DNA of 64,000 nucleotides from Paenibacillus sp. MAHUQ-63 (GTDB lineage Bacteria > Bacillota > Bacilli > Paenibacillales > NBRC-103111): NCBI RefSeq assembly GCF_028765165.1, contig NZ_JARADB010000014.1, positions 1 to 64,000 on the forward strand, given 5' to 3'. Below the pieces are notes generated by a model. It made no database searches and was not told the origin of the DNA. It saw only the letters and a program-made list of their open reading frames with translations. Shown here piece by piece: positions 54,572 through 63,787 of this stretch; position 1 is the first letter of the stretch, and each line of letters opens with the position of its first letter. The position numbers and the translations under genes are program-made.

Positions 54572-55438
54572 ATGAGCGATTATTTGATTCGGGGAACAGC
54601 CCTGCAGGGGAGAGTCCGCGCATTTGCGGTGCAAACGACGGAACTCACGGACGAACTTAGCCGAAGACACCAAACGACGCCGACGGCGACAGCCGCTCTG
54701 GGAAGAACGGCCGCAGCAGGTCTGCTGCTGGGTGCGATGCTCAAAGGCGAAGAGCACCTGATCGTTCAAGTCAAAGGCGGTGGCCCCATCGGTCAAATCG
54801 TTGTAGACGCCAATGCCAAAGGCGAGGTGCGGGGATACGTAGATAATCCGTTCGTTGACCCGCCGCTCAAGGAGAACGGTAAACTGGACGTTGCTGCTGC
54901 CGTAGGAACGGAAGGTTTTCTTTACATAACCAAGGACCTTGGACTCAAAGAGCCTTATAGAGGCAGTATTCCGATTGTTTCCGGAGAATTGGCCGAAGAC
55001 TTCACCTTCTACTTCGCGAAATCGGAGCAGACGCCATCGGCGGTAGCGCTCGGCGTATTGGTGAATGTCGACCACTCGATTCAAGCGGCCGGCGGCTTCG
55101 TTATCCAACTGCTTCCTGGCTTAACGGATGAAGAGATTGGCGAGATCGAGGAGATGCTTTCGCGCATCCCATCCTTTACGACGATGCTCGGCGGTGGGCT
55201 GTCCCTAGAGGAAATTCTCCTAACGGTTCTGCCTTCCTTCCAGAAGCTGGACCAGATGGATGTGAGGTTCCGATGCAAATGTGACCGGAAGAGAATTGAG
55301 GCTACGTTAATTTCTTTGGGCAAAGATGAACTTCAAGAAATTTTGGATGACGAGGGCTTTGCGGAGGTCGTTTGTCATTTCTGTAATGAAAAGTACCGCT
55401 TCAATGAGGAAGAGCTGAAGCAGATGATCAACCAATAG
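54572..55438 (+). CDS. hslO: redox-regulated chaperone Hsp33
   Basis: A 288-residue holdase activated by oxidation. The N-terminal domain begins YLIRGTALQGRVRAFAVQTTE. The C-terminal redox switch has CxC (RCKCDRKRI) and CxxC (VCHFCNEKY), the zinc-binding four-Cys centre. AAAGGA precedes the ATG. Its place after coaX is conserved. Confidence 0.96.
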   Translation: MSDYLIRGTALQGRVRAFAVQTTELTDELSRRHQTTPTATAALGRTAAAGLLLGAMLKGEEHLIVQVKGGGPIGQIVVDANAKGEVRGYVDNPFVDPPLKENGKLDVAAAVGTEGFLYITKDLGLKEPYRGSIPIVSGELAEDFTFYFAKSEQTPSAVALGVLVNVDHSIQAAGGFVIQLLPGLTDEEIGEIEEMLSRIPSFTTMLGGGLSLEEILLTVLPSFQKLDQMDVRFRCKCDRKRIEATLISLGKDELQEILDDEGFAEVVCHFCNEKYRFNEEELKQMINQ

Positions 55439-55474
55439 TTCAGCTGCATTAAGTGAAAGTAAGAGGGAGTCAGG

Positions 55475-56425
55475 ATGCAGAACGTAAAGCGGTTGTGGGG
55501 AGCCATCATCGTGATGGCCGTATGTTGTCTCGTGCTCGCATCCTTGCTGATCATCCGTTCCATGAACCCACCAGAACCAAGTCCCCAGGCAAGTCCTGGG
55601 CAGCAAGGCGAGAAGAGCGACGGGCAGGTCATCGCCAAAGTCGGAAGTCGTGAGATCACGAGGCAGGAACTTCAAGCGGCGCTGGAAAGTCACTATGGCG
55701 CAGAACTGTTAGGTCAACTGTTGGATCGTGAAGTGATCCGTCTGGAGGGCGACGAAACGGGAACGTCGGTTGGAGAAGCGGAGATAAACCGTGAGCTGAA
55801 GCGGATGCAGCAGGGCTATGAGAGCGAAGAGCAATTTTATGCATCCATGCAGAATCAGTTGGGGCTATCTCAGCAAGAAATCAAAGAAGATGTGATGAAT
55901 AAGCTGCTCTTGGAGAAGCTGGCCACCATCCATATTGTAATTACGGATGCGCAGGTTGATGATTACATCAAGACGCATCAGGATGAATTTAAGCAGGAGA
56001 TCGAGTATGACATCCAGCAGATTATCGTCAGCACCAAGGATCAGGCGAACAAGGTTCTGGCGGAGCTGGCGAAGGGCGAACGGTTCGAGATATTGGCCAG
56101 AGACCGGTCTTTGGACGATGCAACCAATAATTCAGGCGGTGAGCTAGGCTGGATTGAAGGGGACGATCCGTTCGTAGCGGCTCCCGTTCTCGAGGCGGCT
56201 AAGCTGCTGAAGGCAGGGGAGGTCAGCAAGCCTGTGCCTGTCGCTCAAGGCTTCGCTATTGTGAAGCTGCGGAATAAGCGGGAGAAGGTGAATCCGGACA
56301 AAGCTTTCATCCGCGAGAATGTGCGCAGGGAGCTCGCGCTTCAGGAAGCGCCGCCGCTGAAGGACTACGTCTCCCAACTCCGGACGAAGTGGCAAGTGGC
56401 CATTGTAGACCCGTCATTCAAGTGA
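55475..56425 (+). CDS. yacD: PrsA/SurA-like peptidyl-prolyl isomerase YacD
   Basis: A 316-residue secreted or membrane-anchored protein. An N-terminal hydrophobic segment (about residues 9-28, no lipobox) is followed by a Pro-rich linker, a SurA-N-like helical region and a degenerate parvulin domain (about 175-280). The gene lies between hslO and cysK, as yacD does in B. subtilis. AGAGGGAG precedes the ATG. Catalytic competence is uncertain, because the parvulin core lacks the usual VSHILV start (it has DIQQIIV). Confidence 0.87.
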   Translation: MQNVKRLWGAIIVMAVCCLVLASLLIIRSMNPPEPSPQASPGQQGEKSDGQVIAKVGSREITRQELQAALESHYGAELLGQLLDREVIRLEGDETGTSVGEAEINRELKRMQQGYESEEQFYASMQNQLGLSQQEIKEDVMNKLLLEKLATIHIVITDAQVDDYIKTHQDEFKQEIEYDIQQIIVSTKDQANKVLAELAKGERFEILARDRSLDDATNNSGGELGWIEGDDPFVAAPVLEAAKLLKAGEVSKPVPVAQGFAIVKLRNKREKVNPDKAFIRENVRRELALQEAPPLKDYVSQLRTKWQVAIVDPSFK

Positions 56426-56441
56426 CCCCCTGAAAATGGGG

Positions 56442-56470
56442 TTGACAACCAGTGGGCGCGTTGATAAGAT
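56442..56470 (+). promoter_or_regulatory. SigA promoter of cysK
   Basis: TTGACA (56442-56447), a 17-base spacer and TAAGAT (56465-56470). No T-box or S-box leader was recognised in the 60 bases before cysK; a CymR site was not identified. Confidence 0.75.
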
Positions 56471-56535
56471 AAGTAATAATACCTACTAATTAACTCGGAA
56501 ATCATTCTTTACTCAATCTGGAGGGGGACCTAGCA

Positions 56536-57477
56536 ATGGCAAGATTAGTTCAGAGCGTTACGGATTTGATTGGAGATACACCGCTTGTTCGTTTGAATCG
56601 TGTGGTTCCGGAAGGAAGCGCTGAAGTTTATGTGAAGCTGGAGTACCAGAACCCGGGTGCCAGCGTTAAGGATCGTATTGCAATCTCCATGATCGAGGTA
56701 GCGGAGAAAGAAGGCATCTTGAAGCCGGGCGATACCATCGTTGAGCCTACTAGCGGTAATACAGGTATCGGTATTGCGCTTGTTGCAGCTGCCAAAGGAT
56801 ACAAAGCGATTCTGGTTATGCCGGAAACGATGTCCTTGGAGAGACGCAACCTGCTTCGCGCTTATGGCGCACAGCTCGTTCTTACACCTGGAGCGGAAGG
56901 CATGAAAGGTGCGATCAAGCGTGCGGAAGAGCTGAAAGCGGAGAACCCGTCCTATTTCATCCCGCAGCAGTTCGAGAACCAAGCGAATGTGAAAATTCAC
57001 CGCGAAACAACAGGCCCAGAAATCGTGGAAGCGATCAAAGGCCATGACGGTAAACTGGATGCTTTCATTGCGGGTATCGGTACCGGCGGTACAATCACAG
57101 GGGCTGGCGGCGTGCTGAAAGAAAACTTCCCAGGCATCAAAATCTATGCGGTTGAGCCATCCGCTTCCCCGGTTCTTTCCGGCGGCAAGCCAGGCCCTCA
57201 CAAAATTCAAGGTATCGGCGCAGGCTTTGTGCCAGGTATTCTGAACACGAACATTTATGACGAAATTATTCAAGTCGAGAATGAAGATGCATTCGAGACT
57301 TCACGCCGCGTAGCGAAAGAGGAAGGTATCCTGGGCGGAATTTCCTCCGGTGCTGCCATTTACGCAGCGTTGAAAGTAGCCAAAGAACTTGGTGCCGGCA
57401 AGCGCGTTGTGGCTATTGTGCCTAGTAACGGTGAGCGTTACCTGTCCACGCCGCTTTACCAATTCGAAGAGCAATAA
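56536..57477 (+). CDS. cysK: cysteine synthase A
   Basis: A 313-residue PLP enzyme (O-acetylserine + sulfide to cysteine). The PLP lysine is K45 (NPGASVKDR). [11 protein letters not shown] is the substrate loop, [11 protein letters not shown] the phosphate-binding loop and GGISSGAA the C-terminal motif. GGAGGGGG precedes the ATG. It has its own promoter and terminator. Confidence 0.97.
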   Translation: MARLVQSVTDLIGDTPLVRLNRVVPEGSAEVYVKLEYQNPGASVKDRIAISMIEVAEKEGILKPGDTIVEPTSGNTGIGIALVAAAKGYKAILVMPETMSLERRNLLRAYGAQLVLTPGAEGMKGAIKRAEELKAENPSYFIPQQFENQANVKIHRETTGPEIVEAIKGHDGKLDAFIAGIGTGGTITGAGGVLKENFPGIKIYAVEPSASPVLSGGKPGPHKIQGIGAGFVPGILNTNIYDEIIQVENEDAFETSRRVAKEEGILGGISSGAAIYAALKVAKELGAGKRVVAIVPSNGERYLSTPLYQFEEQ

Positions 57478-57490
57478 GACAACCGAAGCA

Positions 57491-57521
57491 AGCCTCAGCT
57501 CCTGGAGCTGGGGCTTTTTTT
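57491..57521 (+). terminator. cysK terminator
   Basis: AGCCtCAGCTCC pairs with GGAGCTGgGGCT, followed by seven T. Confidence 0.92.
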
Positions 57522-57586
57522 CTGTGTGTCGTTAGAGTATACTAATGGACAACTAATCATCGGAAAGAACGGAAGGAGGGGCGGGC

Positions 57587-59110
57587 ATGATTCTAACGAC
57601 ATTCGAGCAGTGGCGCAGTTGGTCCTCCTCGTATACCATGCTGCCTTACATGATCAAGCTCGGCCTGGCCGAAGACCGGATCGTATCTTGGGAAGAAGCC
57701 TGGAAGGGGGCGGCGCCGAATTCCTTCGTGCTGGAGAGCGGGAAGGGCGGCCGGTACACGTTCTTCGGCTTACAGCCATTCTCGACCGTGAAAGGCAAAG
57801 GGCTGAAGGCCGAGATCACAACGGGTCGCGATACAACCGTCCGGCAGGGCGAACCGCTGACGATTGTGAAGCAATGGATGTCCGCGTACCGGAGTCCCAA
57901 GGTGGAGGGGGCGCCCAAGTTTCTTGGCGGATGCGTCGGGTATTGGAGCTATGATGTGATCCGCACGATCGAGAGGCTGCCGGTGCAAGCGGCGGACGAT
58001 CTGCCCATACCGGATTACAGCTTCGCGATGTACGATCAGATATGGGCGCTGGACCATCTCGACAAGAATCTGTACATCATCGTCCATATGCCGCTGCAGG
58101 GCGATCAAGCGGCGGATGACGATTACCTCCGGACGCAGTATACGGAGGCTCACGCGAAGGCGGAAGCGATGCTCACCCGATGGCACGCGATCCGTGCAAG
58201 CAATTGGTCCGGCACGGATGCGTCATCGATAGCGCGCGAGCAGCTGCACATCGATGTCGAGAACATCGCGGGCATCCAGCCTGCCTTCGGCAAAGCGGAT
58301 TACATGGCGGCGGTGCAGCGCATCCAAGCCTATATCGCCCAAGGTGACGTGTTCCAAGTCAACTTGTCGGTCAGACAGAGCCGGCGGCTGAATACGACGC
58401 CGGAAGAGATCTACGAGGCGCTGCGCGTCGTCAATCCATCGCCGTACATGGGCTTGCTGCGCTTCGCGGGCTTCGCCCTCGTCTCCGGCTCGCCGGAGCT
58501 GCTGGTGCAGCTCGAGGACGGCGTCCTGCGGACGCGTCCGATCGCCGGCACCCGCCCGCGCGGCAAGGACGAGCAGGATGACCTGCGCCTGGCCGGCGAG
58601 CTCATTGACAACGAGAAGGAGCGCGCCGAGCACGTTATGCTCGTCGATCTCGAGCGCAATGACCTTGGCCGCATCTCGAGGTACGGTTCCGTCTATGTGA
58701 AGGACTTCATGGTCATCGAGTATTACTCCCATGTCATGCATATCGTCTCGGAAGTTGTCGGCGAGCTGGCAGCAGGGAAGGACGCCTACGATGCCATTGC
58801 AGCAACGTTCCCCGGAGGTACGATCACGGGAGCCCCGAAAATTCGCACGATGGAAATCATTGAAGAATTGGAGCCGGTCCGCCGCGGTCCCTATACAGGA
58901 TCCATGGGATGGATTGACTATAACGGCAATATGGAATTTAATATTATTATACGCACGCTGGTGGCTGTGGATGGGATGGGACATATTCAAGCCGGCGCCG
59001 GAATCGTCATCGATTCCGTTCCGGAGCGCGAGTATATCGAATCCATCAACAAAGCCAAAGCGATGTGGAAAGCAATCGAATTTAGCGAGCGGAGCATGAG
59101 CCGAGCTTAA
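57587..59110 (+). CDS. pabB: aminodeoxychorismate synthase component I
   Basis: A 507-residue chorismate-binding enzyme that, with PabA, makes 4-amino-4-deoxychorismate for folate. The C-terminal half holds the chorismate domain: QVNLSVRQSRR, SGSPELLVQLEDGVLRTRPIAGTRPRG, HVMLVDLERNDLGRIS and FPGGTITGAPKIRTMEIIEELE. The PIAGT motif marks it as PabB or TrpE; the pab/fol context points to PabB. GGAGGGGC precedes the ATG. Confidence 0.93.
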   Translation: MILTTFEQWRSWSSSYTMLPYMIKLGLAEDRIVSWEEAWKGAAPNSFVLESGKGGRYTFFGLQPFSTVKGKGLKAEITTGRDTTVRQGEPLTIVKQWMSAYRSPKVEGAPKFLGGCVGYWSYDVIRTIERLPVQAADDLPIPDYSFAMYDQIWALDHLDKNLYIIVHMPLQGDQAADDDYLRTQYTEAHAKAEAMLTRWHAIRASNWSGTDASSIAREQLHIDVENIAGIQPAFGKADYMAAVQRIQAYIAQGDVFQVNLSVRQSRRLNTTPEEIYEALRVVNPSPYMGLLRFAGFALVSGSPELLVQLEDGVLRTRPIAGTRPRGKDEQDDLRLAGELIDNEKERAEHVMLVDLERNDLGRISRYGSVYVKDFMVIEYYSHVMHIVSEVVGELAAGKDAYDAIAATFPGGTITGAPKIRTMEIIEELEPVRRGPYTGSMGWIDYNGNMEFNIIIRTLVAVDGMGHIQAGAGIVIDSVPEREYIESINKAKAMWKAIEFSERSMSRA

Positions 59111-59143
59111 GCCCGAGCCGGGCTGACGAAAGGGGAGCTTAGC

Positions 59144-59725
59144 ATGATTTTAGTGATTGATAATTATGATTCGTTTACGTACAACCTCGTTCAATACTTA
59201 GGGGAGATCGGGGAAGAAGTGATCGTTCGCCGTAACGACGAAATCGATTTGGCGGGTGTGGAGGCGTTAGCGCCGGATCACATCTTGATTTCACCGGGAC
59301 CTTGCACGCCGAATGAAGCCGGCATTAGTCTATCACTGATTGAGCATTTCAAGGGTAAAATCCCCATTTTCGGCGTCTGCTTGGGACATCAGTCTATCGG
59401 ACAAGCCTTCGGCGGCGATGTCGTTCGCGCAGAACGCTTGATGCATGGCAAAACATCCGAGATCTTCCATGACAGCCAAACGTTATTCGAAGGCCTGCCT
59501 TCTCCATTCATAGCAACACGTTACCACTCTTTAATTGTTAAAGCCGAGACGCTGCCGGATTGCCTGGAAGTTAGTGCGCGAACCGCAGAGGGCGAGATTA
59601 TGGGGCTTCGGCACAAGGAATATCCGATTGAGGGCGTTCAGTTCCACCCGGAATCGATCATCACCGAGCATGGCCACCAGATGCTGCGCAATTTCCTTCG
59701 CCGCACGGCCAAATCAGGAGTTTAA
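59144..59725 (+). CDS. pabA: aminodeoxychorismate/anthranilate synthase glutaminase
   Basis: A 193-residue class I glutamine amidotransferase. [16 protein letters not shown] is the N-terminal motif, the nucleophile is C79 (GVCLGHQ) and the catalytic His/Glu lie in VQFHPESI. It supplies ammonia to PabB and, as in B. subtilis, may also serve TrpE. AGGGGAG precedes the ATG. Confidence 0.95.
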   Translation: MILVIDNYDSFTYNLVQYLGEIGEEVIVRRNDEIDLAGVEALAPDHILISPGPCTPNEAGISLSLIEHFKGKIPIFGVCLGHQSIGQAFGGDVVRAERLMHGKTSEIFHDSQTLFEGLPSPFIATRYHSLIVKAETLPDCLEVSARTAEGEIMGLRHKEYPIEGVQFHPESIITEHGHQMLRNFLRRTAKSGV

Positions 59726-59728
59726 TTC

Positions 59729-60628
59729 ATGATCATCAGCTTGAATGGCAAACTTATGGACGAACAACACGCCGTGGTCTCGGTTTACGATCACGGTTTT
59801 CTTTACGGACTAGGTCTCTTTGAGACCTTCCGTACGTATAATGGAGAACCTTTTCTGCTGCCCGAACACCTGAACCGACTTGCGGAGGGCTGTCGCGAGC
59901 TTGGGATCCGGTATGCGCCTGATCCGATACACGTACACAAACTCATAGGCAGCTTGCTGGAGGCGAACGAGCTTCAGGATGCTTATATCCGCTTGTCCGT
60001 TTCCGCAGGTACCGACATGCTCGGACTTCCTGCGGGTGATTATGAGCAGCCTGTGGAAATCGCGTACATCAAGCCGCTGCCTCCGCGGGATGCGAAGCTG
60101 GATGAAGAAGGGAAAGCGCTGCAGCTGCTTAAGCTTCCCCGGAATACGCCGGAGGGGCTGTACCGGTTCAAATCTTTCCACTATATGAACAACATTCTGG
60201 CCAAGAGAGAGCTCCGGCAATATGCATGGGCAGCAGGCGCAGAGGGGTTGATGATGACTGAGGACGGATATGTTGCCGAAGGCATCGTCAGCAATCTGTT
60301 CTTCATCAAAAACGGCACCCTTTACACGCCATCGCTCGAGACCGGTATTTTGGCGGGTATTACACGCGCGCATGTCATGCGGATTGCTCAGCAGCAGCAA
60401 ATTCCGGTTCAGGATGGCTTATACCGTTGGGAAGATCTGGTGGAGGCCGATGAAATTTTCCTCGTCAATTCGATTCAAGAAATTGTAGGGGTAACTACCT
60501 TGTACACACCAACGGGACAAGCGGTGTCTGTTGGCGCAGGCGGCGGTACAGGACCGTTGACCCGTCAGTTTAGCCGCATGTACCTGAGCTCGAACGGATA
60601 CCAACAGGAAGAAGTGAATAGCAGATGA
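59729..60628 (+). CDS. pabC: aminodeoxychorismate lyase
   Basis: A 299-residue fold-type IV PLP enzyme that releases p-aminobenzoate and pyruvate. SVYDHGFLYGLGLFETFR is the N-terminal motif, the PLP lysine is K148 (RFKSFHYMNN) and EGIVSNLFF binds the cofactor. It could be mistaken for a branched-chain aminotransferase, but the operon fixes the role. It overlaps folP by 4 bases. Confidence 0.93.
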   Translation: MIISLNGKLMDEQHAVVSVYDHGFLYGLGLFETFRTYNGEPFLLPEHLNRLAEGCRELGIRYAPDPIHVHKLIGSLLEANELQDAYIRLSVSAGTDMLGLPAGDYEQPVEIAYIKPLPPRDAKLDEEGKALQLLKLPRNTPEGLYRFKSFHYMNNILAKRELRQYAWAAGAEGLMMTEDGYVAEGIVSNLFFIKNGTLYTPSLETGILAGITRAHVMRIAQQQQIPVQDGLYRWEDLVEADEIFLVNSIQEIVGVTTLYTPTGQAVSVGAGGGTGPLTRQFSRMYLSSNGYQQEEVNSR

Positions 60629-61440
60629 ACGTGTTATCCTGCAGAGGACATGAGCTGCCCATCGGTGATCGAACGATCATCATGGGCATATTGAACATAA
60701 CGCCGGATTCCTTCTCGGACGGAGGATCCTATGTGAAGCTGGAGGACGCCGTTCGCAGAGCCCGGCAGATGGTGGAGGACGGCGCGGATATCATCGATAT
60801 CGGAGGCGAATCTACACGCCCGGGGGCGGCAGAGGTGACGGAGGACGAAGAGCTTCGCCGGGTCATTCCCGTGATCGAAGCCATTCGGCGTGAAATCGAT
60901 GTTCCCCTATCCGTTGATACGTACAAAGCTGAAGTCGCCAAGCAAGCGTTGGCGGCGGGAGCCCATATCATCAACGATGTATGGGGCGGACAAGCGGACC
61001 CGCGTATGGCGGAAGTGGCGGCTGCTTACGACTGTCCTTTCATCATTACGCATAATCGAAAGGATACGAATTATGTCGATTTTTTTGCGGACGTGCAGAA
61101 CGATCTGCTGCAATATGTGAAACAGGCGAGAGAAGCGGGCGTACGCGAGGAGCGGATTATTTTGGATCCGGGTATCGGCTTTGCCAAATCGTATGAGCAG
61201 AATTTGCAGCTGCTGAACCGTCTGCGTCCGATCGTGGAGCTGGGCTATCCCGTGCTGCTGGGCACATCGCGCAAAAGCGTGATCGGCATGACGCTGAATT
61301 TGCCGCCGGCGGAACGGCTGGAAGGTTCGCTTTCGACCATCGTACTGGGGATTGCTCAAGGGTGCGGCATCGTGCGCGTGCATGATGTACAAGCGACCAA
61401 ACGGGCTGCCGTCATGACAGATGCTATTATTCGAGCTTGA
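60625..61440 (+). CDS. folP: dihydropteroate synthase
   Basis: A 271-residue TIM-barrel enzyme joining pterin pyrophosphate to p-aminobenzoate. It is the sulfonamide target (sul in B. subtilis). GILNITPDSFSDGG, GGESTRPGA, INDVWGG, DPGIGFAKS and GTSRKSVIG are the conserved loops. The ATG overlaps the pabC stop (ATGA). Confidence 0.96.
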   Translation: MNVLSCRGHELPIGDRTIIMGILNITPDSFSDGGSYVKLEDAVRRARQMVEDGADIIDIGGESTRPGAAEVTEDEELRRVIPVIEAIRREIDVPLSVDTYKAEVAKQALAAGAHIINDVWGGQADPRMAEVAAAYDCPFIITHNRKDTNYVDFFADVQNDLLQYVKQAREAGVREERIILDPGIGFAKSYEQNLQLLNRLRPIVELGYPVLLGTSRKSVIGMTLNLPPAERLEGSLSTIVLGIAQGCGIVRVHDVQATKRAAVMTDAIIRA

Positions 61441-61454
61441 AGAAGGGGGTACTG

Positions 61455-61826
61455 ATGATGGACAAAATTACACTGTCCCGGATGCAGTTTTTTGGGAATC
61501 ACGGCGTTTTTCCGGAAGAGAATAAGCTGGGTCAGCGCTTCTATGTGGATGTGGAACTTAGGCTTCCATTGGAGAAGCCGGGCAAGTCGGATCATCTCGA
61601 CGATACGGTGAATTACGGGGAAGTTTTTTTCAAAGTGAAGGATATTGTCGAAGGGCGCACTTTCCAATTAATTGAAGCTTTAGCGGAAAACATTGCATCC
61701 GAGCTCCTGCATACTTATACTAGTATCAATGAAGTGACGGTTCGCGTCATTAAGCCGCATCCGCCCTTCGCCGTTATTTTCGACGGTGTTACAGTAGAGA
61801 TTAACCGAAAGCGGGCACAGGAATGA
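61455..61826 (+). CDS. folB: dihydroneopterin aldolase
   Basis: A 123-residue enzyme of folate synthesis. FFGNHGVFPEENKLGQRFYVDVELR contains the active-site region, and QLIEALAENIA and VIKPHPPFAVIFDGVTVEI are typical. Tandem ATG codons at 61455 and 61458 follow AGAAGGGGG. It overlaps folK by 4 bases. Confidence 0.95.
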   Translation: MMDKITLSRMQFFGNHGVFPEENKLGQRFYVDVELRLPLEKPGKSDHLDDTVNYGEVFFKVKDIVEGRTFQLIEALAENIASELLHTYTSINEVTVRVIKPHPPFAVIFDGVTVEINRKRAQE

Positions 61827-62338
61827 CAGCCGAAGTACGAGAACGAAGCGTTACAGCTTATGTCGCATTAGGATCCAATATAGATGATCGTGAACAATTT
61901 TTGCAGGATGCGATTACAGCGCTGAATCAGGAGTCGGGTATTGTCGTGACTGGGGTCTCCAGTATGTACGAAACCGATCCGGTCGGCTATGTGGACCAGT
62001 CTGCTTTTCTTAATATGGTCGTTCAAATTCAAACGAATTTACCTGCAGAGGAATTGCTGCACACGCTGCTTGCCATTGAAACACGGTTGGGAAGAAAGCG
62101 CGACGTGCGGTGGGGTCCGCGAACGATCGATTTGGATTTGCTTCTATACGGCGACGAGCGGCATACGACACCCGACTTGATCATTCCGCATCCGCGGATG
62201 CATGAGCGGGCTTTCGTATTAGTCCCTCTCTCAGAGGTTCTCTACGAGCGGCAAGATCGTGCATTTGAATTCATCTCCGCGCAATTGGAGAAACTGGAAG
62301 GAAAGGAAGGCGTCGTGTTATGGAAAAAAGCTCGGTAG
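61823..62338 (+). CDS. folK: hydroxymethyldihydropterin pyrophosphokinase
   Basis: A 171-residue enzyme that pyrophosphorylates 6-hydroxymethyl-dihydropterin, the step before FolP. VALGSNIDDR, MYETDPVGYVDQSAFLNMV and RWGPRTIDLDLLLYG (metal-binding Asp pair) with HPRMHERAFVLVPL are the HPPK signatures. It is coupled to folB (ATGA overlap). Its last 19 bases overlap yazB. Confidence 0.95.
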   Translation: MTAEVRERSVTAYVALGSNIDDREQFLQDAITALNQESGIVVTGVSSMYETDPVGYVDQSAFLNMVVQIQTNLPAEELLHTLLAIETRLGRKRDVRWGPRTIDLDLLLYGDERHTTPDLIIPHPRMHERAFVLVPLSEVLYERQDRAFEFISAQLEKLEGKEGVVLWKKAR

Positions 62339-62532
62339 CTCAGCGTATTCGCGCTTTTCGCAAATTAAAGGGATATACCCAGAACGAACTTGCGGATTTG
62401 CTAGGTGTGTCCATTGCCATTCTGGGAGCGATCGAAAGAGGAACACGTAAACCAGATACGAAAATTATTCAAAAAATCTCGCAAGTTCTAGATATAGAGC
62501 CGGACGAGTTAGTTGCAGTCGCTGCGAGATAA
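62320..62532 (+). CDS. yazB: small HTH (Xre-type) protein YazB
   Basis: A 70-residue protein that is almost entirely one Cro/C1-type helix-turn-helix (QRIRAFRKLKGYTQNELADLLG, IERGTRKP). The B. subtilis yazB gene sits at the same place, between folK and yacF/dusB. Its targets are unknown. The start lies inside folK, and AAAGGAAGG upstream can serve as ribosome site. Confidence 0.9.
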   Translation: MEKSSVAQRIRAFRKLKGYTQNELADLLGVSIAILGAIERGTRKPDTKIIQKISQVLDIEPDELVAVAAR

Positions 62533-62548
62533 GAGAGGTGCATCTTCG

Positions 62549-63565
62549 ATGCTGAAAATAGGAAATGTAGAAGCTCCCAACAAAGTGGTGCTTGCCCCTA
62601 TGGCGGGAGTATGCAATCCGGCGTTCCGTCTGATTGCCAAGGAGTTCGGCACAGGCCTCGTCTGTGCGGAGATGGTCAGCGACAAAGCGATCGTACATGG
62701 GAACACCCGGTCCATGGAAATGCTGTATGTCGATGACAGGGAGAAGCCGCTAAGCTTACAAATCTTCGGGGGCGACACCGAAACGCTCGTTCAAGCGGCG
62801 AAGATCGTCGACCGGAATACCAATGCCGATATTATTGATATCAATATGGGCTGTCCGGTGCCGAAAATTACTAAATGCGACGCAGGGGCCCGTTGGCTGC
62901 TTCAACCGGACAAAATCGAGCAAATGATTGAGACCGTTGTGAAGGCGGTAAGCAAACCGGTTACCGTGAAAATGCGGATCGGCTGGGATTCGGAGCACAT
63001 CTATGCCGTCGAAAATGCGAAAGCTGTCGAAAGAGGCGGCGGAAGCGCAGTTAGCGTTCATGGACGTACCCGGGAGCAGCTGTACACCGGGAAGGCCGAT
63101 TGGAACATCATCCGCGAAGTGAAACAAGCCTTGTCGATTCCCGTTATCGGTAACGGCGACGTGGTAACTCCGGAAGATGCTAAGCGGATGCTGGACCAGA
63201 CGGGTGTCGATGGCGTGATGATCGGCCGCGGCGCGCTGGGCAACCCTTGGATGCTGTACCGCACCGTGCAATATTTGGAGAATGGCGAGCTGCCGCCGGA
63301 GCCTACGCCGGAGGAGAAGATCCGCATTGCGATACTGCATATGGACCGCCTCATTGCGCTCAAAGGCGAGAACGTGGCCGTGAAAGAAATGCGTAAACAT
63401 ATGGCTTGGTATCTGAAGGGACTTACCGGAGCGGCACGCGTGAAGGATGCGATCATGGAAATGATCAAGCGCGAGGATATGGTTCGGGCTCTGAATGAAT
63501 ACGTCGAGCAACTTGCCCTGCAATCGCCGTCAATCGCAACGGAACAATCGCCTGTACTGCATTAA
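62549..63565 (+). CDS. dusB: tRNA-dihydrouridine synthase DusB-like
   Basis: A 338-residue FMN enzyme that reduces uridine to dihydrouridine in tRNA. LAPMAGVCNPAFR, DINMGCPVPKITK (catalytic Cys C102), the CDAGARWL variant shared with B. subtilis YacF, HGRTREQ and IGNGDVVTPEDA follow in order. The ATG at 62549 follows AGAGAGGTG. It closes the pab/fol operon. Confidence 0.95.
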   Translation: MLKIGNVEAPNKVVLAPMAGVCNPAFRLIAKEFGTGLVCAEMVSDKAIVHGNTRSMEMLYVDDREKPLSLQIFGGDTETLVQAAKIVDRNTNADIIDINMGCPVPKITKCDAGARWLLQPDKIEQMIETVVKAVSKPVTVKMRIGWDSEHIYAVENAKAVERGGGSAVSVHGRTREQLYTGKADWNIIREVKQALSIPVIGNGDVVTPEDAKRMLDQTGVDGVMIGRGALGNPWMLYRTVQYLENGELPPEPTPEEKIRIAILHMDRLIALKGENVAVKEMRKHMAWYLKGLTGAARVKDAIMEMIKREDMVRALNEYVEQLALQSPSIATEQSPVLH

Positions 63566-63586
63566 ATCATGCAGCGATGGTTGAGA

Positions 63587-63615
63587 TTGACATTTTGAAA
63601 CGGTTGCAATATAAT
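63587..63615 (+). promoter_or_regulatory. SigA promoter of greA, full consensus
   Basis: TTGACA (63587-63592), a 17-base spacer and TATAAT (63610-63615): exact consensus. It implies a leader of about 165 bases before greA. I see no recognised structure in that leader. Confidence 0.85.
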
Positions 63616-63787
63616 CAGTCAATATTAATGTGTTCCTGCATATATTGAAAGACAAACGAGCAAGTTCCTTATTTTTATAACCGTGAATTCATACTACTTG
63701 AATCAGCTCTATAAAGACCTAACTCCTAGCAGGAAGCATCGATTCAACAATATGAAAATCTTTCACATGACGGGAGATCAGTTGGAA